Source of the DNA: Phenylobacterium sp.
Lineage (GTDB): Bacteria; Pseudomonadota; Alphaproteobacteria; Caulobacterales; Caulobacteraceae
Direction of reading: 5' to 3'
NCBI RefSeq assembly: GCF_016793225.1
Contig: NZ_JAEUMN010000050.1
Span: forward strand, 1 to 64,000
DNA length: 64,000 nt
Each line of letters begins with the position of its first letter. Positions within the stretch are counted from its first letter, which is position 1. Under the pieces are notes generated by a model. It searched no databases, was not told where the DNA came from, and saw only the letters and a program-made list of their open reading frames with translations. Both the position numbers and the translations under genes were made by a program. Positions 46,222 to 53,766 of the stretch are shown piece by piece.

Positions 46222-48340
46222 CGACGCCCTCCAGGGGCTCGATCGCTGGGCGAGGATCCGGGTCCGGGTCCTGGGGCTCGCGGCCGCGATCGCCGCAGGG
46301 CTCCTGCTGCTGGCCGCCGGCTCGACGCTGCGGCAGCCGCTGTTCGACCTGTTCCAGCGCGTGACGCCGCCGCCCGCCACCACCTCGGCGGTGCAGGTGG
46401 TGGCGATCGACGGCGAGAGCATCGACGCCGTGGGCGGCTGGCCCTGGTCCCGCTACACCATGGCGCGGCTCACCGAGCAGATCGCCGGCCGCGGGGCGAA
46501 GGTGATCGGCTTCGACTTCCTCTTCCCCGAACGCGACCGCCAGGCGCCCGAGGACTTCATCAAGCTCTACCCCGAGCTGTCGCCCGGCGCGGCCTCGGAG
46601 GTCGCCGACCTGCCGTCCATGGACGCCGTGTTCGCGCGCGTCATCGGACGCAGTCCCGTGGTGCTGGCCCGCGCGGGCGTGGGCGGCGACACCTTCGACA
46701 AGCTGGAAGGCGACGCGGAGCGAGGCGCCCTGCCTCCGGACGTGCGCTTCGAAGGTCCGACCCCGGCGGCGATCCCCAGCTACCCCGGCGTGGTCGCCAA
46801 CCTGGACATCCTCGACGGGGCGGCGCTCGGCCACGGACTGGCGAACGGGCCGCCGGATTCCGACGGGGTCATCCGCCGCGTGCCGCTGCTCGGCAAGGCC
46901 GCCGGCGCGCTGACGCCCAGCCTGGCGCTGGACCTCGTCCGGGTCGCCGAGGGCGCGGACGTGATCCGCCTGGAGGGCGACCGCGACGGACTCGTCGCCA
47001 TCCGCGTGGGCGACCACCGCGTGCCGGTCGATCCCGGCGGTCGGGTCGAGCTTCGCCTCGCCGCCCCGCCCGACGCGCGCGGCGAGCGGCGGGCCGAGTT
47101 CGTGACGATCTCCGCCGCCGACCTCCTGCGAAGGGGCGTGCCGGACGACGCCTTCAGGGACAAGATCGTCCTGGTGGGCCTCACCGCGGCGGGGACGTCG
47201 GACGTGGTGACGACGCCGCGCGAAACGGTCACCTACGGGGTGTTCGTGCAGGCCCAGGCCGTCGACGCGATCCTGCGGGGCGCCGCCCTGCGCCGGCCCG
47301 CCTGGGCGCCCGCCGTGGAGTGGGGGATCGGCTTCGCCCTGGTGATGCTGGCCTGGCTGACGGTGCCGCGGGTGCAGCTTGCGCCGATCACCATCGGCGC
47401 CGTGGTCGAGATCGTCGCCGCGTTCGTGGCCAGCTGGGTCGCGTTCCAGAACAACGTGCTGGTCGACCCCCTCCCGATGCTGGCGCCGGGCGCGGCCACC
47501 TCGGCCGTCATGGTGGCGCTGCTGTTCGTTGAAGGGCGGCGCGTGCAGGCGCGGCTCCGCGGCCAGATCGAGGACCAGAAGGTGTCGGCCGCGCGCATCG
47601 CCGGCGAGCTGGCGGCCGCGAGCGAGATCCAGTCCGGGATGCTGCTGCCGAGGGTCGAGCTGGCCCAGGTCTCGCCCCTGGTGGAGATCGACGCGCTGCT
47701 GAAGCCGGCCAAGACCGTGGGCGGCGACCTCTACGACGCGTTCCCGTTCGACGACGGCCGCGTCTGCTTCCTCGTGGGCGACGTCACCGGCAAGGGCGTG
47801 CCCGCGTCGCTCTTCATGGCGCTGTCGAAGGCCCTGTCGCGCAGCCTGCTGATGCGCCCGGCGACGCCGCTGGACGTGGCCGTCGGGGAGATCAACCGGG
47901 AACTCTCGCGCGACAACCGCGAGGCCATGGCCGTCTCGCTGCTGGTGGGCGTCCTGCACCCGGCCGACGGCAGGCTGGAGCTCATCAGCGCCGGGCACGA
48001 GAACCCGCTGGTGGTGGGCGCGGACCGGTCCGTGCGGGAGCTGACGCTGGATGGCGGGCCGCCCCTGTGCGTCGCGGACGATTTCCCCTACCCGATCGAG
48101 ACCCACCGCCTCGTCCGGGGCGAGACGCTGCTGCTGTTCACGGACGGGCTGACCGAGGCCCAGGCGCCGGACGGGACGCTCTTCCAGCGCAGCGACCTGA
48201 TCGCCGCCGTGGCGGATGCGGCCAGGGCCGTGACGCTCACCGGCATGCTCGACGCCCTGGTGGCGCGGGTCCGCGACTTCGAGGCCGGCGGCGACCCCAG
48301 CGACGACCTGACAGTGCTGGCGGTGCGCCTGCGCAGCTGA
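46196..48340 (+). CDS. CHASE2 sensor - SpoIIE-type PP2C phosphatase, membrane protein
   Basis: The 714-residue protein has an N-terminal membrane helix (about residues 17-40), a periplasmic CHASE2 domain (about 60-360; VVAIDGESIDAVGGWPW, GFDFLFPE), three membrane helices (about 370-445), a short coiled linker and a SpoIIE PP2C domain (about 480-714). Phosphatase metal residues are visible in GGDLYDAF (509), GDVTGKG (527), TDGLTEA (649) and SDDLTVLAV (702). CHASE2 is more often joined to cyclases or kinases. It presumably dephosphorylates the STAS protein on an envelope signal. The ATG at 46196 with GGAGG upstream lies inside the MBL gene; the longer open frame is not supported. Confidence 0.9.
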   Translation: MTASRSASDDALQGLDRWARIRVRVLGLAAAIAAGLLLLAAGSTLRQPLFDLFQRVTPPPATTSAVQVVAIDGESIDAVGGWPWSRYTMARLTEQIAGRGAKVIGFDFLFPERDRQAPEDFIKLYPELSPGAASEVADLPSMDAVFARVIGRSPVVLARAGVGGDTFDKLEGDAERGALPPDVRFEGPTPAAIPSYPGVVANLDILDGAALGHGLANGPPDSDGVIRRVPLLGKAAGALTPSLALDLVRVAEGADVIRLEGDRDGLVAIRVGDHRVPVDPGGRVELRLAAPPDARGERRAEFVTISAADLLRRGVPDDAFRDKIVLVGLTAAGTSDVVTTPRETVTYGVFVQAQAVDAILRGAALRRPAWAPAVEWGIGFALVMLAWLTVPRVQLAPITIGAVVEIVAAFVASWVAFQNNVLVDPLPMLAPGAATSAVMVALLFVEGRRVQARLRGQIEDQKVSAARIAGELAAASEIQSGMLLPRVELAQVSPLVEIDALLKPAKTVGGDLYDAFPFDDGRVCFLVGDVTGKGVPASLFMALSKALSRSLLMRPATPLDVAVGEINRELSRDNREAMAVSLLVGVLHPADGRLELISAGHENPLVVGADRSVRELTLDGGPPLCVADDFPYPIETHRLVRGETLLLFTDGLTEAQAPDGTLFQRSDLIAAVADAARAVTLTGMLDALVARVRDFEAGGDPSDDLTVLAVRLRS

Positions 48341-48356
48341 GCGCCGGGCGCTCCGC

Positions 48357-48938
48357 TCAGTAGCGGATCACCACCTCGACCCGCCGGTTCGCCTGTTCGT
48401 CGACCCCGTCGCCGGTGGCCACCAGCAGCTCGCGCTCGCCGCGGCCGGTGACCTTCCAGCCGTCGGTCGGCAGGCCCGAGGCCGCGAGCAGGGTGCGGAT
48501 CTGCTGGGCGCGCTCCACCGACAGCCGGTCGTTCAGGGCCGCGTCGCCCACCGTGTCGGTGTGGCCGGTGATCTGGACCTCGGAATCCGGCTTCAGCGCC
48601 TCGCGCAGGGCCGCGAGGACCGACTCGGACTCGGCGGTGATGTCGGTGGTGCCTTCGTAGAAGTAGAGCACGTAGGTCTCGGGCGCGTAGGGCACCCGGG
48701 CCACGAGGTCGCCGAACCAGGGCTTCCTGTCCTTGCGGAGCGCCTTCGCCTCGACGGACCCGCGACCGAGGCTCGCCTCGGTGTCGGCCGTCGTCACCTG
48801 GCCCAGCTCGCGCCCCGTCTCCGGGTCGAGCACGGCGACGGCGCCCTGCCCGCCGCCCTCGTTGTTCAGGAGCGTCACGGACTGGCTCGCGCACCCGGCG
48901 ACGAGCGCCGCGGCCGCGGCGGCGACCACCGCCCTCAC
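48357..48938 (-). CDS. OmpA-family lipoprotein, GTG start coupled to FecR gene
   Basis: The 193-residue protein starts at GTG 48938, overlapping the FecR stop (GTGA). A lipobox ALVAGC gives a lipidated N-terminus. The C-terminal OmpA domain (about 100-193) has the peptidoglycan-binding pattern: ITGHTDTVGDAALNDRLSVERA and NRRVEVVI, with the Asp and Arg of the family. It should link the outer membrane to peptidoglycan. It faces the CHASE2 gene convergently. Confidence 0.85.
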   Translation of the reverse strand: MRAVVAAAAAALVAGCASQSVTLLNNEGGGQGAVAVLDPETGRELGQVTTADTEASLGRGSVEAKALRKDRKPWFGDLVARVPYAPETYVLYFYEGTTDITAESESVLAALREALKPDSEVQITGHTDTVGDAALNDRLSVERAQQIRTLLAASGLPTDGWKVTGRGERELLVATGDGVDEQANRRVEVVIRY

Positions 48939-49372
48939 GGGACCTTCACCACGAAGCGGGTGCCGCGCGCCGCCAGGAGCGAGGTGGGGGTCCGGACGCG
49001 CATGGCGTCCTTGTTCTCCTTGGCGATCTGGCCGGACACCACGCCCAGCGAGCCGCGATCCACGGTGGTCAGCGACTTGCCGCGATGAGTGGTGTCGTCG
49101 AACTCGAACTGGGTGAGGGACACCCGGCTGTTCGGCCCGATGGAGAAGCGGGAGTTGTCGACGAAGGTCACGCCGATGCGTCCGTCCTTGCCGGTCTGCA
49201 GTACATCCGACACCTGCAACTGGAGGCCGGGGGTCGCCGGCGTCGCCGCCTTGCCGCGCACCACCGAAGCCGCGCCCACCACCGTCTTGATGCGGCCGAT
49301 CTCGGCCAACGCCACGGTTGGCGTCGACAGCATCGCCGCCATCAGCAATCCTGCCACCCATGCCCGACGCAT
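48935..49372 (-). CDS. FecR-domain periplasmic protein
   Basis: The 145-residue protein has a signal peptide (MRRAWVAGLLMAAML, cleavage after VALA) and a FecR/LysM-like beta domain (VSDVLQTGKDGRIGVTFVDNSRFSIGP, SLTQFEFD, VRTPTSLLAARGTRFVV). Stand-alone FecR domains without membrane helix are often near CHASE2 proteins and may act as periplasmic signal components. GGGAGGACTGC directly precedes the ATG, so this start is firm. It is coupled to the downstream OmpA-like gene. Confidence 0.88.
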   Translation of the reverse strand: MRRAWVAGLLMAAMLSTPTVALAEIGRIKTVVGAASVVRGKAATPATPGLQLQVSDVLQTGKDGRIGVTFVDNSRFSIGPNSRVSLTQFEFDDTTHRGKSLTTVDRGSLGVVSGQIAKENKDAMRVRTPTSLLAARGTRFVVKVP

Positions 49373-49823
49373 GCAGTCCTCCCGAAGACAGGCCCTAGAC
49401 ATAGCCCAGCTTGACGCCCTTTCCCAATCCCCCGCGGTGGCGCGCCTCCCGGCCGACCCGAGCGCGGTCGCGCGGGCCCTGGGCGTCGCGCGGCGGTTCT
49501 CGGAGGCCGCGGGGCTGGGGTCGATGTGCGCCGACAAGCTGGCCATCATCGTCGAGGAGTGGATCGCCAACATCATCGAGCACGGCGCGCCGCCCGCGGG
49601 CAGCCACATCGGCGTGAGCCTCGTGCGCGAACCCGGGCTGGTGCGGCTGACCATCACCGACGCGGGCGCGTTCTTCGATCCGCGGACCGCCGCCTTCGCC
49701 GGACCCGACCTCGAGCGGGGCGGCGGCGCGGGGCTGGAGCTGATCCGGGCCTGGAGCCGGATCGCCGCCTACGGCCGCCGGGCCGGCCGCAACCGGATCG
49801 TCCTGGAACTGCCCGTCGCATGA
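49371..49823 (+). CDS. RsbW-like serine kinase / anti-sigma ATPase (HATPase_c_2)
   Basis: The protein is about 150 residues and has the GHKL ATP-binding boxes: N-box EEWIANIIEHGAP, G1 DAGAFFDP and G2 GGGAGLELI. No dimerisation/phosphorylation histidine is present, so it belongs to the RsbW/SpoIIAB type that phosphorylates STAS proteins and may bind a sigma factor. The start is uncertain: the ATG at 49371 lacks a Shine-Dalgarno and overlaps the FecR start codon on the other strand; an in-frame GTG at 49437 is an alternative. Confidence 0.82.
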   Translation: MQSSRRQALDIAQLDALSQSPAVARLPADPSAVARALGVARRFSEAAGLGSMCADKLAIIVEEWIANIIEHGAPPAGSHIGVSLVREPGLVRLTITDAGAFFDPRTAAFAGPDLERGGGAGLELIRAWSRIAAYGRRAGRNRIVLELPVA

Positions 49824-49833
49824 CGCAGGGGCG

Positions 49834-50919
49834 TTGACAGAAGGGCGCGGTACGGGGCCCCCTGCACCGCGCTTTCGCAGGAGCCCCCCGCTGCCGAACG
49901 CCCCAACCTTGCCCGCGCCCGACTTCGGCGCAGCCTTCGACGCGTCGCCACGCCCGCTGCTGGTGATCGCGGCGGATGCGCCCCGATACACCATGCTGGC
50001 CGCCAATCCTGCGCACGCGCGCGCCTTCGCCACGAGCCGCGAGGCGCTGGTGGGCCGGGGACTGTTCGAGGTGTTCCCGGCGGCGCCCGACCCGTCCACC
50101 GCCGCGCTCATGACCGCGATCCGGGCCTCGCTGGACAAGGTGCTGGCCACCGGGAAGCCCGATCAGATGCCGATGCGGCCGTACATGGCGCGCGGCGCGG
50201 ACGGCGCCGAGGTGGAGCGGTTCGTGAGCGCCACCAACACGCCGATCCTGGCGGACGGGCGCGTGATCCAGATCCTGAGCTCGACCCAGGACGTGACGGG
50301 CGAGGTGATGGAGCGCCGCGGCGAGGAGGCGCGCCGGCTGCTGATGCGCGAGGTGGACCACCGCGCCCGCAACGCGCTCACCATCGTGCAGTCCTTCCTG
50401 CGCCTCACCACCGCCGACACCCTGGAGCAGTTCCGCCGGGTCGTGGACGGCCGGGTCGAGGCCCTGGCCCGCGCCCAGACCTCGCTGGCCGCCCGCCGCT
50501 GGGAGGGCGCCGACCTCGCCGAGATCATCCGCGCCGAGCTGGCCGCGCTGTCGCCGACGGGTCGCTACGAGGCGGCGGGTCCCGCGATCACCCTGCCGCC
50601 CGAGCATGTCCAGGCCATGAGCATGGCGATCCATGAGCTGGCCACCAACGCCTGCAAGTACGGCGCGCTCTCGGCGCCGGGCGGCGCGCTCGCGATCACC
50701 TGGACCCGCCAGCGCGGCGGCCGCGCCCTGCTGACGTGGTCGGAGGCGGGCGGCCCGCCGGTCACCGCTCCGGTCGAGGGGGGCTTCGGCTCGCGCCTCA
50801 TCGCCAGCCTCGCCCGGCAGCTCGGCGGCGAGATCGTCTGGGCGTGGCGGCCCGAGGGCCTGCAGGCGACGCTGACGTTCGAGGTGGCCGCGCGCGCCTA
50901 CGGGAAGCCGCTGGACTGA
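49834..50919 (+). CDS. HWE-family sensor histidine kinase with PAS domain
   Basis: The protein has an N-terminal PAS domain (DFGAAFDASPRPLLVI onward) and an HWE/HisKA_2 kinase core. The phospho-accepting His is in EVDHRARNALTIVQ (codon at 50359), the Trp of the HWE pattern in RRWEGADLAEII, and the N-box in HELATNACKYGALS. No ATG exists near the expected start. Options are TTG 49834, CTG 49891 (preceded by AGGAG 7 nt upstream) and TTG 49909; the given start is the outermost. No receiver gene is adjacent; it may feed into the general-stress or partner-switching network. Confidence 0.85.
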   Translation: MTEGRGTGPPAPRFRRSPPLPNAPTLPAPDFGAAFDASPRPLLVIAADAPRYTMLAANPAHARAFATSREALVGRGLFEVFPAAPDPSTAALMTAIRASLDKVLATGKPDQMPMRPYMARGADGAEVERFVSATNTPILADGRVIQILSSTQDVTGEVMERRGEEARRLLMREVDHRARNALTIVQSFLRLTTADTLEQFRRVVDGRVEALARAQTSLAARRWEGADLAEIIRAELAALSPTGRYEAAGPAITLPPEHVQAMSMAIHELATNACKYGALSAPGGALAITWTRQRGGRALLTWSEAGGPPVTAPVEGGFGSRLIASLARQLGGEIVWAWRPEGLQATLTFEVAARAYGKPLD

Positions 50920-50965
50920 CGCTGGGTCGGCGCGCGCAGGGTCGCCGCGCAACGGAGGCCCCTTC

Positions 50966-52057
50966 ATGACCGCGACCGACCTCTTCGATCCGTGCGAGTT
51001 CAACGGGCTGCGCCTGCAGAACCGCATCGCCCTGTCGCCGCTCACGCGGACCCGGTCGAACGACGCCGGCGAAGCGGGGCCGCTGCAGGCCCTCTACTAC
51101 GCCCAGCGCGCCTCGGCGGGGCTGCTCATCACCGAGGCGACGCCGGTCACGCCCGGCGGGCGCGGCGGGCCCAACATCCCCGGCCTGTGGAGCGACGACC
51201 AGATCGCCGGCTGGCGGCAGGTGACCGACGCCGTCCACGCGAAGGGCGGGGTGATCTTCAGCCAGCTCTGGCACGCCGGGCGCCTCAGCCATTCGGGCTT
51301 CAACGGCGGGCACGCGCCGATCGCCCCGTCCGTCTACCGCCAGCCGGGCCAGGTCTTCACGCCCCAGGGCCCCCAGGACTACGAGGAAGCCCGCGCCCTC
51401 TCGCTGGACGAGATCGCCGAGATGGTGGGCTTCTTCCGCGCGGCGGCCGTCCGGGCCAAGGCGGCCGGCTTCGACGGCGTCGAGCTGCACGCCGCCCACA
51501 GCTACCTGGTCGACGCGTTCCTGCGCGACATGACCAACAAGCGGACCGACCGCTACGGCGGCTCCATCGAGAACCGCGCGCGGTTCATGGTGGAGATCCT
51601 GCAGGCGATCATCGAGGTCTGGGGCCCCGAGCGGACGGCCATCCGCATCGCGCCCATCGGCCACGCCTACCAGGCCTGGGACAGCGATCCCGAGCCCCTG
51701 TTCACCCACGTGGTGGAGCGGCTGAACGACCTGAAGGTGGGCTGGATGGACCTGGTGGAGGGCGACACCGGCGTCTCGCGCACCGCCGAGCCCAGCTTCG
51801 ACCTGCAGAAGCTGCGCCGCCTGTTCAAGGGCGTGACCATCGCCAACAACCTCTACGACCGGGACCTGGCCCTGCAGGCGCGCGCCGACGACACGGCCGA
51901 CATGATCGCCTTCGGACGGCCCTTCATCGGCAACCCCGACCTGGTCGAGCGCCTGCGCCGCAACGCGCCCCTCACCGTCGCCGACCCCCGCGCCTACTAC
52001 GGCGGCGGCGCCCGCGGCTACACGGACTTCCCGACGCTGGAGGAGGAGACCGCCTAG
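50966..52057 (+). CDS. Old Yellow Enzyme family ene-reductase (NADH:flavin oxidoreductase)
   Basis: The 363-residue TIM-barrel FMN enzyme has an N-terminal SPLTRTRS, the substrate-binding pair as HAAHSYL (His/His rather than His/Asn), KRTDRYGGSIENRARF and the FMN phosphate region MIAFGRPFIGNPDLV. The family reduces activated alkenes and some nitro compounds using NAD(P)H. The physiological substrate is unknown. GGAGG lies 8 nt before the ATG. Confidence 0.92.
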   Translation: MTATDLFDPCEFNGLRLQNRIALSPLTRTRSNDAGEAGPLQALYYAQRASAGLLITEATPVTPGGRGGPNIPGLWSDDQIAGWRQVTDAVHAKGGVIFSQLWHAGRLSHSGFNGGHAPIAPSVYRQPGQVFTPQGPQDYEEARALSLDEIAEMVGFFRAAAVRAKAAGFDGVELHAAHSYLVDAFLRDMTNKRTDRYGGSIENRARFMVEILQAIIEVWGPERTAIRIAPIGHAYQAWDSDPEPLFTHVVERLNDLKVGWMDLVEGDTGVSRTAEPSFDLQKLRRLFKGVTIANNLYDRDLALQARADDTADMIAFGRPFIGNPDLVERLRRNAPLTVADPRAYYGGGARGYTDFPTLEEETA

Positions 52058-52153
52058 GGGCCGGGCTCAGTTCGAGATCGGCGGTTTCAACGGCGTCCGA
52101 TCGTCCGGGCGAACGCCGGGACGGGCGGGTGCTGGGTGCAAGCTTCAGCGGCG

Positions 52154-52244
52154 GCCCTCCTTCGCCAAGGCTTCGGAGGGCATCCTGCTTCGCCGGATAT
52201 GTCTGGGACTTGTCCTGCGAAGCCCGTCAGGGCGAAGCAGGATG
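52154..52244. repeat. Two-hairpin palindromic element abutting tRNA-Val
   Basis: Hairpin 1: GCCCTCC (52154-52160) with GGAGGGC (52175-52181). Hairpin 2: CATCCTGCTTCGCC (52181-52194) with GGCGAAGCAGGATG (52231-52244), a perfect 14-bp inverted repeat. Hairpin 2 ends inside the CCA terminus of the tRNA gene. The layout resembles an interspersed palindromic (REP-like) element or a terminator of the tRNA transcript. Confidence 0.55.
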
Positions 52245-52317
52245 GTGGACGCAGCTGGGATTGAACCAGCGACCCCTACGATGTCAACGTAGTGCTCTCC
52301 CGCTGAGCTATGCGTCC
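52243..52317 (-). tRNA. tRNA-Val (anticodon GAC)
   Basis: The 75-nt cloverleaf reads on the minus strand: acceptor GGACGCA with TGCGTCC, D-arm GCTC-AGCGGGA-GAGC, anticodon stem CTACG/CGTAG with loop TTGACAT (anticodon GAC), and T-arm GCTGG-TTCAATC-CCAGC. Discriminator A and an encoded CCA end the gene at 52243. Confidence 0.97.
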
Positions 52318-52338
52318 GCTCCATTCGGGGAAGGCGGG

Positions 52339-52367
52339 GATATACAGACGGCTTTTGGCGTTAGCAA
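52339..52367 (-). promoter_or_regulatory. Sigma-70-type promoter of tRNA-Val
   Basis: On the minus strand TTGCTA (52362-52367) precedes TATATC (52339-52344) by exactly 17 bp. The predicted start lies about 15 nt before the tRNA 5' end. Confidence 0.65.
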
Positions 52368-52384
52368 GGCGCCTGGGGGCGGCG

Positions 52385-52741
52385 TCAGGCCGCGATCATC
52401 CGCTCCACTTCCGAGACGATCTCGCGCAGGTGGATCGGCTTGGAGAGCACCTTGGCGCCCGCGGGCGCCTTCTCGCCGGCGGCGAGGGCGACGGCGGCGA
52501 AGCCGGTGATGAACATGATCCGCAGGCCCGGGTGGCGGGCGGCCGCCTGGCGGGCGACCTCGATCCCGTCGAGGCCCGGCATGACGATGTCGGTGAGCAG
52601 GAGGTCCCAGGGCTCGTCCAGGAAGGTCACCGCCTCGTCGCCGTCGGCGCAGGCGGTCACCTCGTGGCCGGCGCGTTCGAGCGCGCGCGCCAGGAAACCG
52701 CGCAGGGAATCGTCGTCTTCGGCGAGGAGGATTCTGGACAT
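52385..52741 (-). CDS. cpdR: Single-domain response regulator CpdR
   Basis: The 118-residue protein is only a receiver domain: acidic EDDD at 8-11, phospho-acceptor D51 in LLTDIVMPG, the switch Thr in ITGFAA and Lys in LSKPI. Length, D51 and the C-terminal Ala-Ala (ERMIAA) match Caulobacter CpdR. In its unphosphorylated form CpdR primes ClpXP for cell-cycle proteolysis and is itself degraded through its AA tail. It is divergent from N-formylglutamate amidohydrolase. Confidence 0.88.
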   Translation of the reverse strand: MSRILLAEDDDSLRGFLARALERAGHEVTACADGDEAVTFLDEPWDLLLTDIVMPGLDGIEVARQAAARHPGLRIMFITGFAAVALAAGEKAPAGAKVLSKPIHLREIVSEVERMIAA

Positions 52742-52848
52742 GGGGCCAAACGAACTGTTGATCGCGCAGCTTACTTTCGAACCGGTAAAGGGGCCATGAA
52801 GGGAAACGCCGCAGGTCCGTTTGACGCTTACCCCGTCCGCGGCGTTGT

Positions 52849-53763
52849 ATGCCCGTGATGAACGCCGTCGATCCGCGACTTTCCGACCCCGCCGAAGCCA
52901 CGGCCGCGTTCGTGCTGCGCCGCGCGGCGCCCGAGGGCCAGCCGCCGCCCACGCCGCTGATCTTCGCCTCGCCGCATTCCGGCCGGCTCTACCCCGACGA
53001 CATGATGGACGCCGCGGCCCTGGACGCGGTCTCGATCCGGCGCTCGGAGGACGCGTTCGTCGACGACCTGATCGCGCATGCGCCCGCCTACGGCGCGACC
53101 GTGATCACCGCGTGCTTCGCCCGCGCCTACATCGACCTCAACCGCGAGCCCTTCGAGCTGGACCCCGCGATGTTCGCCGACGAGCTGCCCGAGTTCGCCC
53201 GCTCGCGCACGGCGCGCGTGGCGGCGGGGCTGGGCGCCATCGCCCGCGTGGTGTCGGAAGGCCAGGAGATCTACCGCCGCAAGCTGACCTACGCCGAGGC
53301 GCGGGCCCGGATCGAAGGGGCGCACCGGCCGTATCACCAGGCGCTGGAGGCCCTGATCGCCGAGGTCCGCAGGGCGCACGGCTTCGCGATCCTCATCGAC
53401 TGGCATTCGATGCCGGCCGCGGCGGCCCGGTCGAGCGGGCGCGAGCGGCCGTGCGACATCGTCCTGGGCGACCGCTTCGGCGCCGCCTGCGCGGGCGTGC
53501 TGCCCACCCGGGTGGAGCGCGAGCTCGAGGCCCTGGGCTACCGCGTCGCGCGCAACACGCCCTATGCCGGCGGATACACCACCGAGCACTACGGCCAGCC
53601 CGGCCGCCGGGCGCATGCGCTGCAGATCGAGATCAACCGCGCGCTCTATCTCGACGAAGCGACCCTGGCGCCGACCTCGGGGTTCGAGACCCTCCGCGCC
53701 CACATCGAACAGCTCACCCAGCGGCTCACCGCGGCCGACTGGTCGGCGCTTCGGGCCGGTTGA
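52849..53763 (+). CDS. N-formylglutamate amidohydrolase
   Basis: The 304-residue protein matches the FGase family: SPHSGRLYP near residue 41, RRSEDAFVDDL, YIDLNREP, ILIDWHSMP and the C-terminal YGQPGRRAHALQIEINRALY. FGase hydrolyses N-formylglutamate, the end product of one histidine-degradation route, to formate and glutamate. Two ATGs lie three codons apart (52849, 52858). No hut genes are in the window, so a broader amidohydrolase role is possible. Confidence 0.9.
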   Translation: MPVMNAVDPRLSDPAEATAAFVLRRAAPEGQPPPTPLIFASPHSGRLYPDDMMDAAALDAVSIRRSEDAFVDDLIAHAPAYGATVITACFARAYIDLNREPFELDPAMFADELPEFARSRTARVAAGLGAIARVVSEGQEIYRRKLTYAEARARIEGAHRPYHQALEALIAEVRRAHGFAILIDWHSMPAAAARSSGRERPCDIVLGDRFGAACAGVLPTRVERELEALGYRVARNTPYAGGYTTEHYGQPGRRAHALQIEINRALYLDEATLAPTSGFETLRAHIEQLTQRLTAADWSALRAG

Positions 53764-53766
53764 GGG

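Noticed and set aside
49834..49860. TTGACA at 49834 as a -35 promoter element before the HWE kinase.
   Set aside because: No recognisable -10 lies at 16-18 bp, and the same bases give the outermost TTG start of the kinase frame.
52243..52317. tRNA-Val as an integration (att) site for a genomic island.
   Set aside because: No integrase, no phage genes and no direct repeat of the tRNA 3' end were seen on either side; neighbouring genes are typical core genes.
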